NCBI GenBank assembly: GCA_041391665.1
Contig: JAWKNO010000002.1
Location: 806,001-870,000 of the forward strand
Direction of reading: 5' to 3'
DNA from: Bacteroidia bacterium
Lineage (GTDB): Bacteria; Bacteroidota; Bacteroidia; J057
DNA: 64,000 bases
A program made the position numbers and the translations under genes. Of the stretch, positions 1 through 7,719 are shown piece by piece. Below the pieces are notes generated by a model. It was not told the origin of the DNA. It saw only the letters and a list, made by a program, of their open reading frames with translations, and searched no databases. Position 1 is the stretch's first letter. Each line of letters begins with the position of its first letter.

Positions 1-1958
1 ACCCCTTCCGGGCAATCTTTCCCCCGAAATGTGCCGTCCCATTGATAGTCAGGGTTCCCGGTCGATAAAATGCGTTTTCCCCAGCGATCAAAAATTTCCA
101 TCTGCCACGAGCCGATTTCACAGCTGAATTTGGCGCCAAATGTTTCATTCACCCCGTCCTCATTGGGGGTAAAAGCATTGGGGAAAAATAGGGAGCAGTC
201 GCACAGGGTATAATCCACCTGTATTTCATCGCTGATTGTGCCACAAATATTGCTGATTTCGACCTCATAGCGGCCAGCCTGATTTACTTCAAAATAGGGA
301 TTATTGCTTCCGTCCTGCCAGTGGTAAGATGCAAAAGGCTGATATACATTCAACAGCAAAATTTCCTTTCTGTCTTCACATAGAATGGTATCTTTCCCCA
401 GGTTAATTACCGGTGGTTCCAGAAAGTTTACCTGAATCTCATCCCGCCAAACGCCGCATATTGTGGTCACGCTCACCGAAAATATACCGGGCGTTTCTAC
501 CATTAAAAATGGCTCTTTGCTGCCGCCTGACCATAAGTAATTGGCTTCTCCATCCTGCCATGTTTCCAATAGTAGTGTTTGGCCGGTACACAGGGTGGTG
601 TCATTGCCAAGATTTACGGTTGCGGCAAATCCTTCGTTGATCTGCACGCTGTCTCTGGCTGTTCCACAGCGATTGCTGATTTCTGCGATATATAGTCCTG
701 CATCCTGAATGATCCGGATAGTATCTCTGCTTCCGTTTTCCCAAACTACCCCTGCTCCGGCTGAGAGCCGCAGTGATTCTCCCGGACACAGGGTCGTGTC
801 ACCGGGGCTGAGAACAAGGCCAGGCGGAGTAGAAACGTCTATCTCAATGGTGTCGGAGAGCAGATCACAGGTGTGGGTGACATTTACAAAGTATATTCCT
901 TCCTGGAAGACCGTGATCGCAGGCGAATTCGAGCCATCCTGCCATAAATAACTTTGTGCATTGGGCAGTTGTGCGTTGAGTCTCAGGCTGTCTCCGGCAC
1001 AAATCGATGTGTCAGGGCCGAGATTGAGCGTCTGGCGGGGAATAACGGTAACCGTATGGCGCGCTGTATCGGGACCAGAAATAACCAGAAAAGTGGTGGT
1101 GGCGGAAGGGGTTGCGACCAGACTGCTGGTTGTAGCGAGTGGTTGTCCGGTTCCCCCTTCGGCTATCCATTTCCACGAAGGAGCCAGCGATGCCGAAAGA
1201 AAAACCGTGTCTCCCTGGCAAATGGTGTCATTTCCCTGTACAATCAGGGTGGGAGTTACCGATACTTCATCTACATAAATATAGGAAGCAAAATTTGAGG
1301 GGATGGCTCCGTCTGGATGAAATTTTGCCGTAGCCTGGTCGGAGAGAAAATTGCCGATGGTGAGGTACTCGTCAGGGTTGGCGGGCAAATAAATGAAACT
1401 AAACGTTTGCCAGGCTGAATCCCAAAGTACATGAGGCAAATGCCATACAGGGGTAATATTGATCGGTCCAAAATATGCGGGGCTTGCGGAAGCCTGACTG
1501 ACAGGTGAGGGAGAAAGATGCACCCCCGCGCCATTGGTTCCGCCAAATCCGGCAGGTTTGGTTTTGCCGGTTGAGAGCGAAAGGGATACCTGATATGCCA
1601 TTCCCGGAATAAGCGGAGATAAGAGACGCGTCTGAAGATACTCGCGATAGGAAGATGTGGAGATGGTTTCGTAAGCATAATATCCCATAATTGCACTATC
1701 TGAAAATGGGATAATTTGGGCAAATTGGGAATTGGGGAGACCAGTGGCCACGGAAGTGCTGCCTGAATGATAATAGTCGGGCGTAGTGATGCTATTTCCC
1801 GCATTGGTCCAGCCTGTTACCAGGGGCCATGAGGAAAGAAAAACCGGAAGTGCGGAGTGTTGTTCAAAACCAGGATTTTGTACAAGGTTTTGTCCGAAGT
1901 TGCACAATGGAAAAAAAATTATCAAAAAAAACCATTTGCTGCGGTTGATATTTTTCAT
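1..1958 (-). CDS. Secreted repeat protein with gliding motility-associated C-terminal domain (3' end off window)
   Basis: Partial gene; its stop codon lies left of the window. The ATG at 1956-1958 opens a signal peptide (MKNINRSKWFFLIIFF..., cleaved near NFGQ). An N-terminal region of about 230 residues follows, starting NLVQNPGFE, a motif common in Bacteroidota surface proteins. Then come about five repeats of roughly 70 residues, at about residues 239, 311, 381, 448 and 518. Each begins with a variant of NLGxDTxLCxGxSLxL and contains a Trp-Gln/Ser-Asp/Gly-Gly/Ser motif, as in PKD/Ig-like repeats. The last visible part (about residue 585 on: FFPNAFTPNEDGVNETF, then IFDRWGKRI) matches the gliding motility-associated C-terminal domain (CHU_C type), a signal for T9SS export and surface attachment. 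Its role as a surface adhesin or matrix protein is inferred. No long same-frame reading frame is seen on the plus strand here. Confidence 0.88.
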   Translation of the reverse strand, partial: MKNINRSKWFFLIIFFPLCNFGQNLVQNPGFEQHSALPVFLSSWPLVTGWTNAGNSITTPDYYHSGSTSVATGLPNSQFAQIIPFSDSAIMGYYAYETISTSSYREYLQTRLLSPLIPGMAYQVSLSLSTGKTKPAGFGGTNGAGVHLSPSPVSQASASPAYFGPINITPVWHLPHVLWDSAWQTFSFIYLPANPDEYLTIGNFLSDQATAKFHPDGAIPSNFASYIYVDEVSVTPTLIVQGNDTICQGDTVFLSASLAPSWKWIAEGGTGQPLATTSSLVATPSATTTFLVISGPDTARHTVTVIPRQTLNLGPDTSICAGDSLRLNAQLPNAQSYLWQDGSNSPAITVFQEGIYFVNVTHTCDLLSDTIEIDVSTPPGLVLSPGDTTLCPGESLRLSAGAGVVWENGSRDTIRIIQDAGLYIAEISNRCGTARDSVQINEGFAATVNLGNDTTLCTGQTLLLETWQDGEANYLWSGGSKEPFLMVETPGIFSVSVTTICGVWRDEIQVNFLEPPVINLGKDTILCEDRKEILLLNVYQPFASYHWQDGSNNPYFEVNQAGRYEVEISNICGTISDEIQVDYTLCDCSLFFPNAFTPNEDGVNETFGAKFSCEIGSWQMEIFDRWGKRILSTGNPDYQWDGTFRGKDCPEG

Positions 1959-2048
1959 GAAAAATCATTTTCAAGCGCCCGGAATTGAAAAAAAAACTTC
2001 AGAATTTGGCTTTTCAACTCAACTTACAGAATTTGCCGGAGAAAGAAA

Positions 2049-2513
2049 ATGGTCATGTTTGAACAAATTCCGGGATATTTTTCTCTGTCAGAACTGGAAC
2101 AGCTTGCAGCGGTCAAAGGCAGAATGCTCGAAAAAGTAATTTATACAGTCTGGAAAAACCTTTCTTCAAATGGGGATGGGTTTGAGTCTCTGGACTGGGT
2201 GGAGTTTTTCTTTTCGGAAAACGTACAATTGACGATTCACGCAGGCGAAGACAGTTCGGGTATAAGTATCGAACCGTTGAACTACGGAATTCAACAGACC
2301 AGAGTATTTCAGCAATTTCGGGGGCAGGTAGTGTTGGACAGGATTGACATGAGTGTTTCGCCGGTTTGGGCAGCTTTAATGGGGGAAAAAGTGAGCGATA
2401 TCGGGCTGGAATCGCATGATCACGACCAGTTTGCCAACCATATTATTCAGTTGGAATTGGGCGGAAAAAGAGTCGAAATCACCATGGGAGAAGAGGGTTT
2501 GATCATTCAATAG
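2049..2513 (+). CDS. Hypothetical acidic cytosolic protein, 154 aa
   Basis: I do not recognise a family. The protein is acidic, lacks a signal peptide or membrane segment, and looks globular with mixed helix and strand: an N-terminal helical part (YFSLSELEQLAAVKGRML) and then strand-rich parts (VQLTIHAGED, HIIQLELGGKRVEITMGEEG). A second in-frame ATG at 2055 could also be the start; a purine-rich stretch (GGAGAAAGAAA) lies just upstream of 2049. It is divergent from the surface protein to its left, with about 90 bp between them, and stands alone in front of the DUF1573 gene. The composition is typical of the neighbouring genes, so it is probably a real native gene. Confidence 0.7.
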   Translation: MVMFEQIPGYFSLSELEQLAAVKGRMLEKVIYTVWKNLSSNGDGFESLDWVEFFFSENVQLTIHAGEDSSGISIEPLNYGIQQTRVFQQFRGQVVLDRIDMSVSPVWAALMGEKVSDIGLESHDHDQFANHIIQLELGGKRVEITMGEEGLIIQ

Positions 2514-2539
2514 CCTGTTAGATCAGGTATAAAACAAGA

Positions 2540-2570
2540 TTTGTCAAAGTTACGTCTGTGTCTATCTTTC
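2540..2570 (+). promoter_or_regulatory. Candidate Bacteroidota promoter for the DUF1573 gene
   Basis: TTTG at 2540-2543 is followed by a 19-nt spacer and TATCTTTC at 2563-2570. This is one base from the Bacteroidota -7 consensus TAnnTTTG, with the usual spacing. The start codon of the downstream gene is at 2604. Confidence 0.5.
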
Positions 2571-2603
2571 GGTATGATTGATAGATGACAAACTTAATTA
2601 ACT

Positions 2604-3041
2604 ATGACTCGGGTACTTATACTATTCTTTGCTTTCCTTACTCTTGGTACCTGCTCACTCTTTGGACAATTGATGATTTTCCCCCAGAAGATTTATCCTG
2701 TTGAAAAAAAACCGTTATTAGAGGCGCCTTCCCTGAAGTCGGAAGCTTCCTGGACAAGTAAATTCTTTGACTTTGGGTATGTGCCTGTAGGTGCTTCTCA
2801 AACGTTTCGTTTTCAGTTCAAAAATACAGGTGGCGAGCCATTGCGTATTACCGGATCATCCAGCAATTGTAGCTGTATGACAGTAGTTGAACCTTCAAAT
2901 GCGATCCTTCCCGACAAAACCGGAACCGTGGAAATCAACCTTAAGCCCAGCTCTACGGGTACGATGAAGTGTTATGTCACGCTGGTTACCAATACCAGCG
3001 AGATTATCGAAACTTTGTCTGTCTCAGCCATTGCTTATTGA
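2604..3041 (+). CDS. Secreted DUF1573 domain protein
   Basis: 145-residue exported protein. It has a signal peptide (MTRVLILFFAFLTLGTCSLFG) and then one DUF1573 domain from about residue 50: FDFGYVPVGASQTFRF, FKNTGGEPL, a SSNCSCM cysteine pair and the closing strands TGTMKCYVTLVTNT. The domain is an immunoglobulin-like beta sandwich common in Bacteroidota periplasmic or surface proteins; its molecular role is not known. The Cys-Ser-Cys in the central loop is typical of the family. A Leu-Gly-Thr-Cys sequence near residue 17 might be read as a lipobox, so lipoprotein anchoring is possible but not certain. Monocistronic, with a promoter-like site 34 bp upstream and the tRNA gene 76 bp downstream. 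Confidence 0.85.
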   Translation: MTRVLILFFAFLTLGTCSLFGQLMIFPQKIYPVEKKPLLEAPSLKSEASWTSKFFDFGYVPVGASQTFRFQFKNTGGEPLRITGSSSNCSCMTVVEPSNAILPDKTGTVEINLKPSSTGTMKCYVTLVTNTSEIIETLSVSAIAY

Positions 3042-3099
3042 TTTATTGGAAATGCGGCTAATTTGTGCCTGATTTTTATATCCATTGAGGAATTTTCTT

Positions 3100-3107
3100 T
3101 ACTTTTG
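3100..3107 (+). promoter_or_regulatory. -7 promoter element of the tRNA-Arg gene
   Basis: TACTTTTG matches the Bacteroidota -7 element TAnnTTTG exactly and ends 10 nt before the mature tRNA 5' end. No well-spaced -33 TTG is present, so only the -7 half is supported. Confidence 0.5.
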
Positions 3108-3117
3108 CACAAAATTG

Positions 3118-3189
3118 GCCGCTGTAGTTCAATGGATAGAATAGGAGTTTCCTAAACTCTAGATTCAGGTTCGATTCCTGGCAGCGGTA
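3118..3189 (+). tRNA. tRNA-Arg (anticodon CCU)
   Basis: A complete cloverleaf can be drawn. The acceptor stem GCCGCTG (3118-3124) pairs with CAGCGGT (3182-3188), and A3189 is the discriminator. The D stem is GTTC/GAAT, the anticodon stem GGAGT/ACTCT with loop TTCCTAA (anticodon CCT, decoding AGG), and the T arm TCAGG/CCTGG with loop TTCGATT. CCA is not encoded. A -7 promoter element lies 10 nt upstream and a strong hairpin 24 nt downstream. Confidence 0.95.
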
Positions 3190-3212
3190 CAAAATCACCA
3201 TCGAAAAAACTG

Positions 3213-3249
3213 AAAGACAACGATTTGTAAAATTTCGTTGTCTTTTTTT
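3213..3249. terminator. Bidirectional intrinsic terminator between tRNA-Arg and the radical SAM gene
   Basis: An 11-bp perfect inverted repeat (AAAGACAACGA at 3213-3223, TCGTTGTCTTT at 3235-3245) with an 11-nt loop is followed on the plus strand by a T run to 3249. It sits between the tRNA (plus) and the end of the minus-strand operon, so it can end transcription from both sides. Confidence 0.8.
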
Positions 3250-3251
3250 CT

Positions 3252-4196
3252 TTACATGATGGGGTTTTCCGCTTCTTTCTTTTTGAGGTTTTTCATATCA
3301 TAATGTTTGTCAAAAAATTCGTCACACCACAAACACACGTTTTGAAGTTCGCCGCAGCGCTTTTGGGCATAGGCTTCGGTTACTCCTATTGATTCGCCCA
3401 TTTTATAGGGATCTCCTTTGTCCAGCATCTGAAATATGGGGTTTTGGGATACTCTCTCCAGTACCTCCGCAACTTTTTCCACTCTCGCATCACCGAGGGG
3501 GTCTTTTGTGCCGGGGCAACAGGGATTGATCTGCCACAACTGAATGGATATCTCCTGGGGTACATTTTCGCCGCCATTCAGAAAGCCTATACCGCCCGAG
3601 AGAATCGCGCAAAAATTGTGATCCGGGTTTTTTAGCCAGATGTTTTTTTGCATTGCCCGGCCTCTGGCCCAGTTTCCTCCCAGCCACATTTCTTCATTGG
3701 CACCCCAATACCCCCAACTAAGGGGAAAACTATGCAGATAATTTTCCTTCCGCACCAATGGCTCTTTTTCCTCTCCATTGACTCCTCTTGAGGCAAACAT
3801 TTCTGCGAGTTTTGCCAGCCGCCCTCCTGCTGCTTTGTGATATCTGTCAATGCTGGCAATGTCAAAACGGGTAACGCCTTTTTCTATCAGCGTATCCAGT
3901 ATTTTTTCATTGAGCAAATCGCCGTTGGTTTGCAGCATGATCTGTGTGCGGTTGCCATATTTTTCTTTGAGTTTGTCAAGGATCAGAAACAGCTTTTTCT
4001 TGTCCGCCAGTGGTTCTCCGCCTGATAAGATCAGTCTGTCCACAGCGTCGGGCAAATTTCCGACAATGGCCAGGCAATCTTCCTCTGATATTCGTTTCCC
4101 CTGCGGACCGGAGAGATTATAACAATGATCACATTGGTCATTGCAGAGTTGGGTAAACACCCAGTAAATGGATTCTATATGATTGAATTTTTTCAT
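3252..4196 (-). CDS. Radical SAM protein, last gene of the TonB/ABC transporter operon
   Basis: 314 residues. The radical SAM cluster motif is Cys18-x3-Cys22-x2-Cys25 (CNDQCDHCY), followed by the SAM-binding GGEP motif at residues 59-62 and a TIM-barrel pattern (LQTNGDLL near residue 88). The C-terminal part adds six further cysteines (196, 226, 227, 281, 288, 291), including C-x6-C-x2-C near the end. This resembles an auxiliary iron-sulfur cluster region of the SPASM/twitch kind, but the spacing is not the standard one. The substrate is unknown. The gene is 24 bp downstream of the ABC ATPase gene and closes the minus-strand run, before the terminator at 3213-3249. Context suggests it modifies the imported molecule or helps make a ligand; both are inference. 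I see no conserved motif that would assign it to MoaA, PqqE, QueE or ArsS. Confidence 0.85.
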   Translation of the reverse strand: MKKFNHIESIYWVFTQLCNDQCDHCYNLSGPQGKRISEEDCLAIVGNLPDAVDRLILSGGEPLADKKKLFLILDKLKEKYGNRTQIMLQTNGDLLNEKILDTLIEKGVTRFDIASIDRYHKAAGGRLAKLAEMFASRGVNGEEKEPLVRKENYLHSFPLSWGYWGANEEMWLGGNWARGRAMQKNIWLKNPDHNFCAILSGGIGFLNGGENVPQEISIQLWQINPCCPGTKDPLGDARVEKVAEVLERVSQNPIFQMLDKGDPYKMGESIGVTEAYAQKRCGELQNVCLWCDEFFDKHYDMKNLKKKEAENPIM

Positions 4197-4220
4197 TGTA
4201 AAATGGGTTTGATAACCTGC

Positions 4221-4937
4221 TTAAAGAAGGTTTTTCCAAAAATCAATTTCTGCTTTTATACCTGATTCCGGGTCCTGGGCTAAGGTTTGTACGCTATCAT
4301 ATTGTTTTAGTGATCCTCTATGCATCAGGGCGATCTGGTCTCCCATCGTGAGGGCTTCTTTGAGGTCATGAGTGACAAACAAAGCCGTCATCTTCACTGA
4401 CTGGCTGACATAACGAAACAGTTTTTGCATTTCTACCCGGGTTTGGGTATCCAAACTTCCAAATGGTTCATCCAGCAGCATAATTTGGGGATTGATGATC
4501 AGGGCCCTGCCAAAGCTCACGCGTTGTTTTTGCCCTCCGGAAAGCTGCTCCGGGGACTTGGATAAATGGTCTTCTAATTCCAGTTTTGATGCCAGCTGTG
4601 TCACCTGTGCCCGTATGGTTGATTTTTCCAACTTTCTGATTTTCAATCCATATGCCAGATTGTCGAACACGTTCATATGTGGAAAAAGCAAAGGCTCCTG
4701 GCTAAGGTAAACGACACCGCGCTGCTGCGGGGGAAGAGCAAACATATTTTGTCCGTTGACGGTGAAAGTGCCTTCGTCAGATGCGAGTAGCCCTGCCAGG
4801 ATTTTCAGCAAGGTGGTTTTTCCGCATCCTGATTTCCCCAAAATGCTCAGCGTTGTACCAGGGGAAAGGGAAAAGGAGATTTTGTTTAAAACGATTTCCC
4901 CTCCGAATCGCTTCCCAATATCTTCTGCTTTAATCAT
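4221..4937 (-). CDS. ABC transporter ATP-binding protein (YnjD-like)
   Basis: The start is placed at the ATG at 4935-4937, giving MIKAEDIGKRF. It overlaps the stop of the upstream permease by 4 nt (ATGA), a sign of translational coupling; a longer frame to 5012 would lie inside the permease gene. All importer ATPase motifs are present in order: Walker A LGKSGCGKTT, Q-loop YLSQEP, signature LSGGQKQR, Walker B IMLLDEPFGSLD and the H-loop FVTHD. It is the nucleotide-binding subunit that drives the two permeases encoded upstream, on the inner face of the inner membrane. At 238 residues it lacks the C-terminal regulatory domain found in longer Pot/Cys/Mal-type ATPases. The closest known arrangement I recognise is YnjBCD of Escherichia coli, whose substrate is not firmly known. 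Confidence 0.9.
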   Translation of the reverse strand: MIKAEDIGKRFGGEIVLNKISFSLSPGTTLSILGKSGCGKTTLLKILAGLLASDEGTFTVNGQNMFALPPQQRGVVYLSQEPLLFPHMNVFDNLAYGLKIRKLEKSTIRAQVTQLASKLELEDHLSKSPEQLSGGQKQRVSFGRALIINPQIMLLDEPFGSLDTQTRVEMQKLFRYVSQSVKMTALFVTHDLKEALTMGDQIALMHRGSLKQYDSVQTLAQDPESGIKAEIDFWKNLL

Positions 4938-5695
4938 GATGTTGTAGTTCGGGCTAAAAACAGGTTGCGTTGAATGACAAGCAGAAACACCATTGGCAAT
5001 ACCATCAGACAAGCCGAGAGCGCAGCCAGATGAGGATTTGCTTCCTTGACAAAAAACATTGTTTTAATGGTGAGTGTTTCGATTTTCCCCACACCGATCA
5101 ATTGTGTGATGCCATACTCAAACCAGGAAATCAGAAAACATTGTGCGAAACACAGAAAAAACCAGGGCCTGGCCATGGGCAATAACACGGAAAGGAATAC
5201 CTGGTCAGGGCTTGCACCTAAAGTAGTTGCCTGAAAAGCGGTTTGCCTTACCCGATCGTTCCAGAAAGTTGAAAACAACAATACACTGTAGGGGAAAATA
5301 AATAAAAACTGCGCGATCATTACCCCCCGGACCGTGCCCGTAAGGTTCATTCTCACAAAATAGTACTGAAGCATAGTGCCGAAGACAACCGGCGCAATGA
5401 GGTACGGAAAATAGGCAAGCTTAAGTATGCCGGGTTGCCGGGAGAGATAATATGAGATGAAAAATCCCAAAAATGTAGCAGTTGCGGCAATACTTCCAGC
5501 AAGAAACAAAGAAAGCCCTGCACTGAGATACAAGTTGTTTTCCCCGGTGAAAAAATCACGCCAATATCCGGCGTAAAAGCCTTTTCCTGCTATCTCCGGA
5601 AATGTCCATTGGTGTACAATCGTCAGGTACAGCAAAGATACCAACGGCAATAGCAGGATCAGTCCCGTGAGCAAAAACAAACCTCTTTTTACCAT
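4934..5695 (-). CDS. ABC transporter permease, second subunit (YnjC C-half-like)
   Basis: 253 residues with about six hydrophobic segments; the first spans LFLLTGLILLLPLVSLLYL. A cytoplasmic EAA-type loop (ATTLGASPDQVFLSVLLP) marks a binding-protein-dependent transport permease. It starts with an ATG 7 nt inside the end of the upstream permease gene and its stop overlaps the ATPase start, so the three genes are tightly coupled. In E. coli YnjC is a single fused permease of about 500 residues; here the two halves are separate genes. It forms the inner-membrane channel together with the next feature. Confidence 0.88.
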   Translation of the reverse strand: MVKRGLFLLTGLILLLPLVSLLYLTIVHQWTFPEIAGKGFYAGYWRDFFTGENNLYLSAGLSLFLAGSIAATATFLGFFISYYLSRQPGILKLAYFPYLIAPVVFGTMLQYYFVRMNLTGTVRGVMIAQFLFIFPYSVLLFSTFWNDRVRQTAFQATTLGASPDQVFLSVLLPMARPWFFLCFAQCFLISWFEYGITQLIGVGKIETLTIKTMFFVKEANPHLAALSACLMVLPMVFLLVIQRNLFLARTTTS

Positions 5696-6525
5696 ATCAT
5701 TCGTTTTGATTTTCGGGTAAATACCAGGGTAATCACAATGACTACCAGGCTGTAAAGCACGGCCATGGCATGGCCCTGTGGAATGTCAAGCAGATTAAAA
5801 CGCGTCATTTTTTCGGTGATAAAAACGGTCACCATGCGCGGAGAAGACCTGCCTGATAATAGCGGAACTTCATAAGCGCCAAACAGAAAAATACCGTAAA
5901 GCAAAATGAAAGGTGCAGTCTTTTTTAATAATAGCGGGATGTAGATTTCCCGGAAAAAACGACCTTTGGTGCTTCCCAATGTACAGGCCATTGCTTCCAG
6001 TTCTGCGACTCGTTCTTTTTTTGACTGATGAAAAAAGAGGATGGTAAACAAAGGGAAAACCAAAAATATATGGGTGATAATAATGCCTGCACTCAGAAAG
6101 TCATTGACCAGCCTGGGGAAATCATTTACGCCTTCTGTCAACCCCAGCCAATAGCAGATTCTCGATAGAATACCTGCCGGGCTGAGCAGATAATACCAGC
6201 TGAATGCTGCAATAAGCGGTGGAAAAGTCAACGGCAGAAACAGGCTTCCATAAAACCCTTTGTGGTGGTACAACATCAGCCACCGTGAAAAGAAAAGTGC
6301 TAAAGCAAGAATAAAAACCAACGAAGTGGCCGTAATGTAGAGGTTGTATCCAAAAGTGGTAAATATGGACTGATCCTGCACAAGCTTTTGCCAGTGTTCG
6401 AGGGTAAAGCCATGATTGAGCAGCCCCACCAGCCCGAGGCTGTAAAGCAGGGAATAGCCCAAACCCAGGATAAGCGGTACGACGGTAAGCAATACAAAGA
6501 GGCCGGTGGCGATACGCTTTTTCAC
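5689..6525 (-). CDS. ABC transporter permease, first subunit (YnjC N-half-like)
   Basis: 278 residues with about six to seven predicted membrane segments (for example GLFVLLTVVPLILGLGYSLL at the N-terminus and AVLYSLVVIVITLVF at the C-terminus). The EAA loop is ACTLGSTKGRFFREIYIPLL. It begins 2 nt after the stop of the binding-lipoprotein gene and its end overlaps the next permease by 7 nt. It pairs with the 253-residue permease to form the heterodimeric channel of the importer. Confidence 0.88.
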   Translation of the reverse strand: MKKRIATGLFVLLTVVPLILGLGYSLLYSLGLVGLLNHGFTLEHWQKLVQDQSIFTTFGYNLYITATSLVFILALALFFSRWLMLYHHKGFYGSLFLPLTFPPLIAAFSWYYLLSPAGILSRICYWLGLTEGVNDFPRLVNDFLSAGIIITHIFLVFPLFTILFFHQSKKERVAELEAMACTLGSTKGRFFREIYIPLLLKKTAPFILLYGIFLFGAYEVPLLSGRSSPRMVTVFITEKMTRFNLLDIPQGHAMAVLYSLVVIVITLVFTRKSKRMIW

Positions 6526-6527
6526 GA

Positions 6528-7688
6528 TTATTTTTCTATCACTTCTTTTCGAAAATCTTCAAATAAGCGGATCATATATTCCGGCGCAGGTTCCATCAGG
6601 GCTTTGTCCTGAATGTCGCTTCGCTTTGGTGCCTGTTTTCTCCCGGGAATTTCGGCAAATTTCTGCTGCCAGGGCGCTGGCAGTTTTGTCAGCGCCAGTA
6701 CCGTGTAGTCTCCCCAAACTGAAGGTTTCATTTTTTCCCATTGTGCTTCGGGAGAGAGGAGGAAATTGCACACAGCCATCGCTGTTTCTTTATGGGCCGA
6801 GTGGTTGACAATTCCCATATAATGCGAATTGATAATGGTGCCGGTACCGGGCACATAAGCTTTGCTGGTTTCCGGGAATATCCCCTGTAAAATTTTATTG
6901 TCCACTTCTCCGTCGTTGTTGCTCATCGTAAACCATAGTTCGCCATTAGCAAAAAGCTGATGCATTTGTGCTACCGTAGGTGGGAAACTTTCTCCATTAT
7001 TCCAAAAATAGGGTTTGATCCGGTTGAGATACGCCCATAATTCGGCGCTGTATTTCTGGTATTTTTCTTCGTCAAAGTTTCCGCTGAGAGAGCCTTCCCC
7101 ACCTGCGAGGTAGATGAGCCACGACTTGAGCAACGTCATTCCGGTAAACTCTGTGCCAATCGTAAATTTTCCGGGATTAGCTTTTGCCCATGTTTCCAGC
7201 TCGGCCAGGTCCATGGGCGGATTTTCTACTTTCCCGGAATTGTAGATGAGTGCCAGCTGTACATTTCCCCAGGGACATTCATATCCTTCCACCGGCTGCT
7301 GAAAATCGTAAGCGATATAAGGGCTTTCCCAGTTGATATACTGGCTGTTGGGAAGTGTTTCTACAAATGGCCCATAGAGTGCCTCAATCTGACGCAACTG
7401 ATAAAAGGTCTCGCCATTGATCCATACCATATCAATTTCGCTCGATGGTTTTCCCGCTTCGATTTCTGCCATCAGCACACTCACAATCTCATTTCCCTGC
7501 CCGCTTACAATATTCAGGTCAATCCCTTGTTGTGCCTTCAGTTGGGGAACAACATAGTCGCTCATATACGCATTGATCATCGGATCGCCCTGCCACATCA
7601 TCAGCGTAACGGATGGTGTATCTTTTTCTGCTGGCGAACAGGCAGCAATAAGCAATAGGGAGAAGATAATAAAACTGATTTTTTTCAT
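6528..7688 (-). CDS. ABC transporter substrate-binding lipoprotein (YnjB-like)
   Basis: The start is placed at the ATG at 7686-7688, giving MKKISFIIFSLLLIAACSP, a signal peptide with a clear lipobox (Leu-Ile-Ala-Ala-Cys). The longer frame to 7769 would add a non-signal tail that overlaps the TonB receptor gene. The mature protein (386 residues as precursor) carries features of the YnjB family of extracellular solute-binding proteins: WQGDPMINAYM near the N-terminus, EIDMVWINGETFYQL, and LPNSQYINW followed by YECPWGNVQLALIYNS. It sits 31 bp after the TonB receptor gene and 2 bp before the permeases, so the receptor, the periplasmic capture protein and the importer form one path across both membranes. 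The ligand cannot be read from the sequence. Confidence 0.88.
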   Translation of the reverse strand: MKKISFIIFSLLLIAACSPAEKDTPSVTLMMWQGDPMINAYMSDYVVPQLKAQQGIDLNIVSGQGNEIVSVLMAEIEAGKPSSEIDMVWINGETFYQLRQIEALYGPFVETLPNSQYINWESPYIAYDFQQPVEGYECPWGNVQLALIYNSGKVENPPMDLAELETWAKANPGKFTIGTEFTGMTLLKSWLIYLAGGEGSLSGNFDEEKYQKYSAELWAYLNRIKPYFWNNGESFPPTVAQMHQLFANGELWFTMSNNDGEVDNKILQGIFPETSKAYVPGTGTIINSHYMGIVNHSAHKETAMAVCNFLLSPEAQWEKMKPSVWGDYTVLALTKLPAPWQQKFAEIPGRKQAPKRSDIQDKALMEPAPEYMIRLFEDFRKEVIEK

Positions 7689-7719
7689 TTGTCTGTGTTT
7701 AAATGAAATGTTTGGAAAC

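Noticed and set aside
1271..1804. 177-codon minus-strand frame in the first 2 kb
   Set aside because: It is in another frame of the gliding-type protein gene, whose signal peptide, repeats and sorting domain are clear in the frame starting at 1958.
3252..4196. Assignment of the radical SAM gene as arsS because of the DUF2064 gene in the same run
   Set aside because: The protein lacks the sequence pattern I expect of ArsS, and no arsM or other arsenosugar genes are present.
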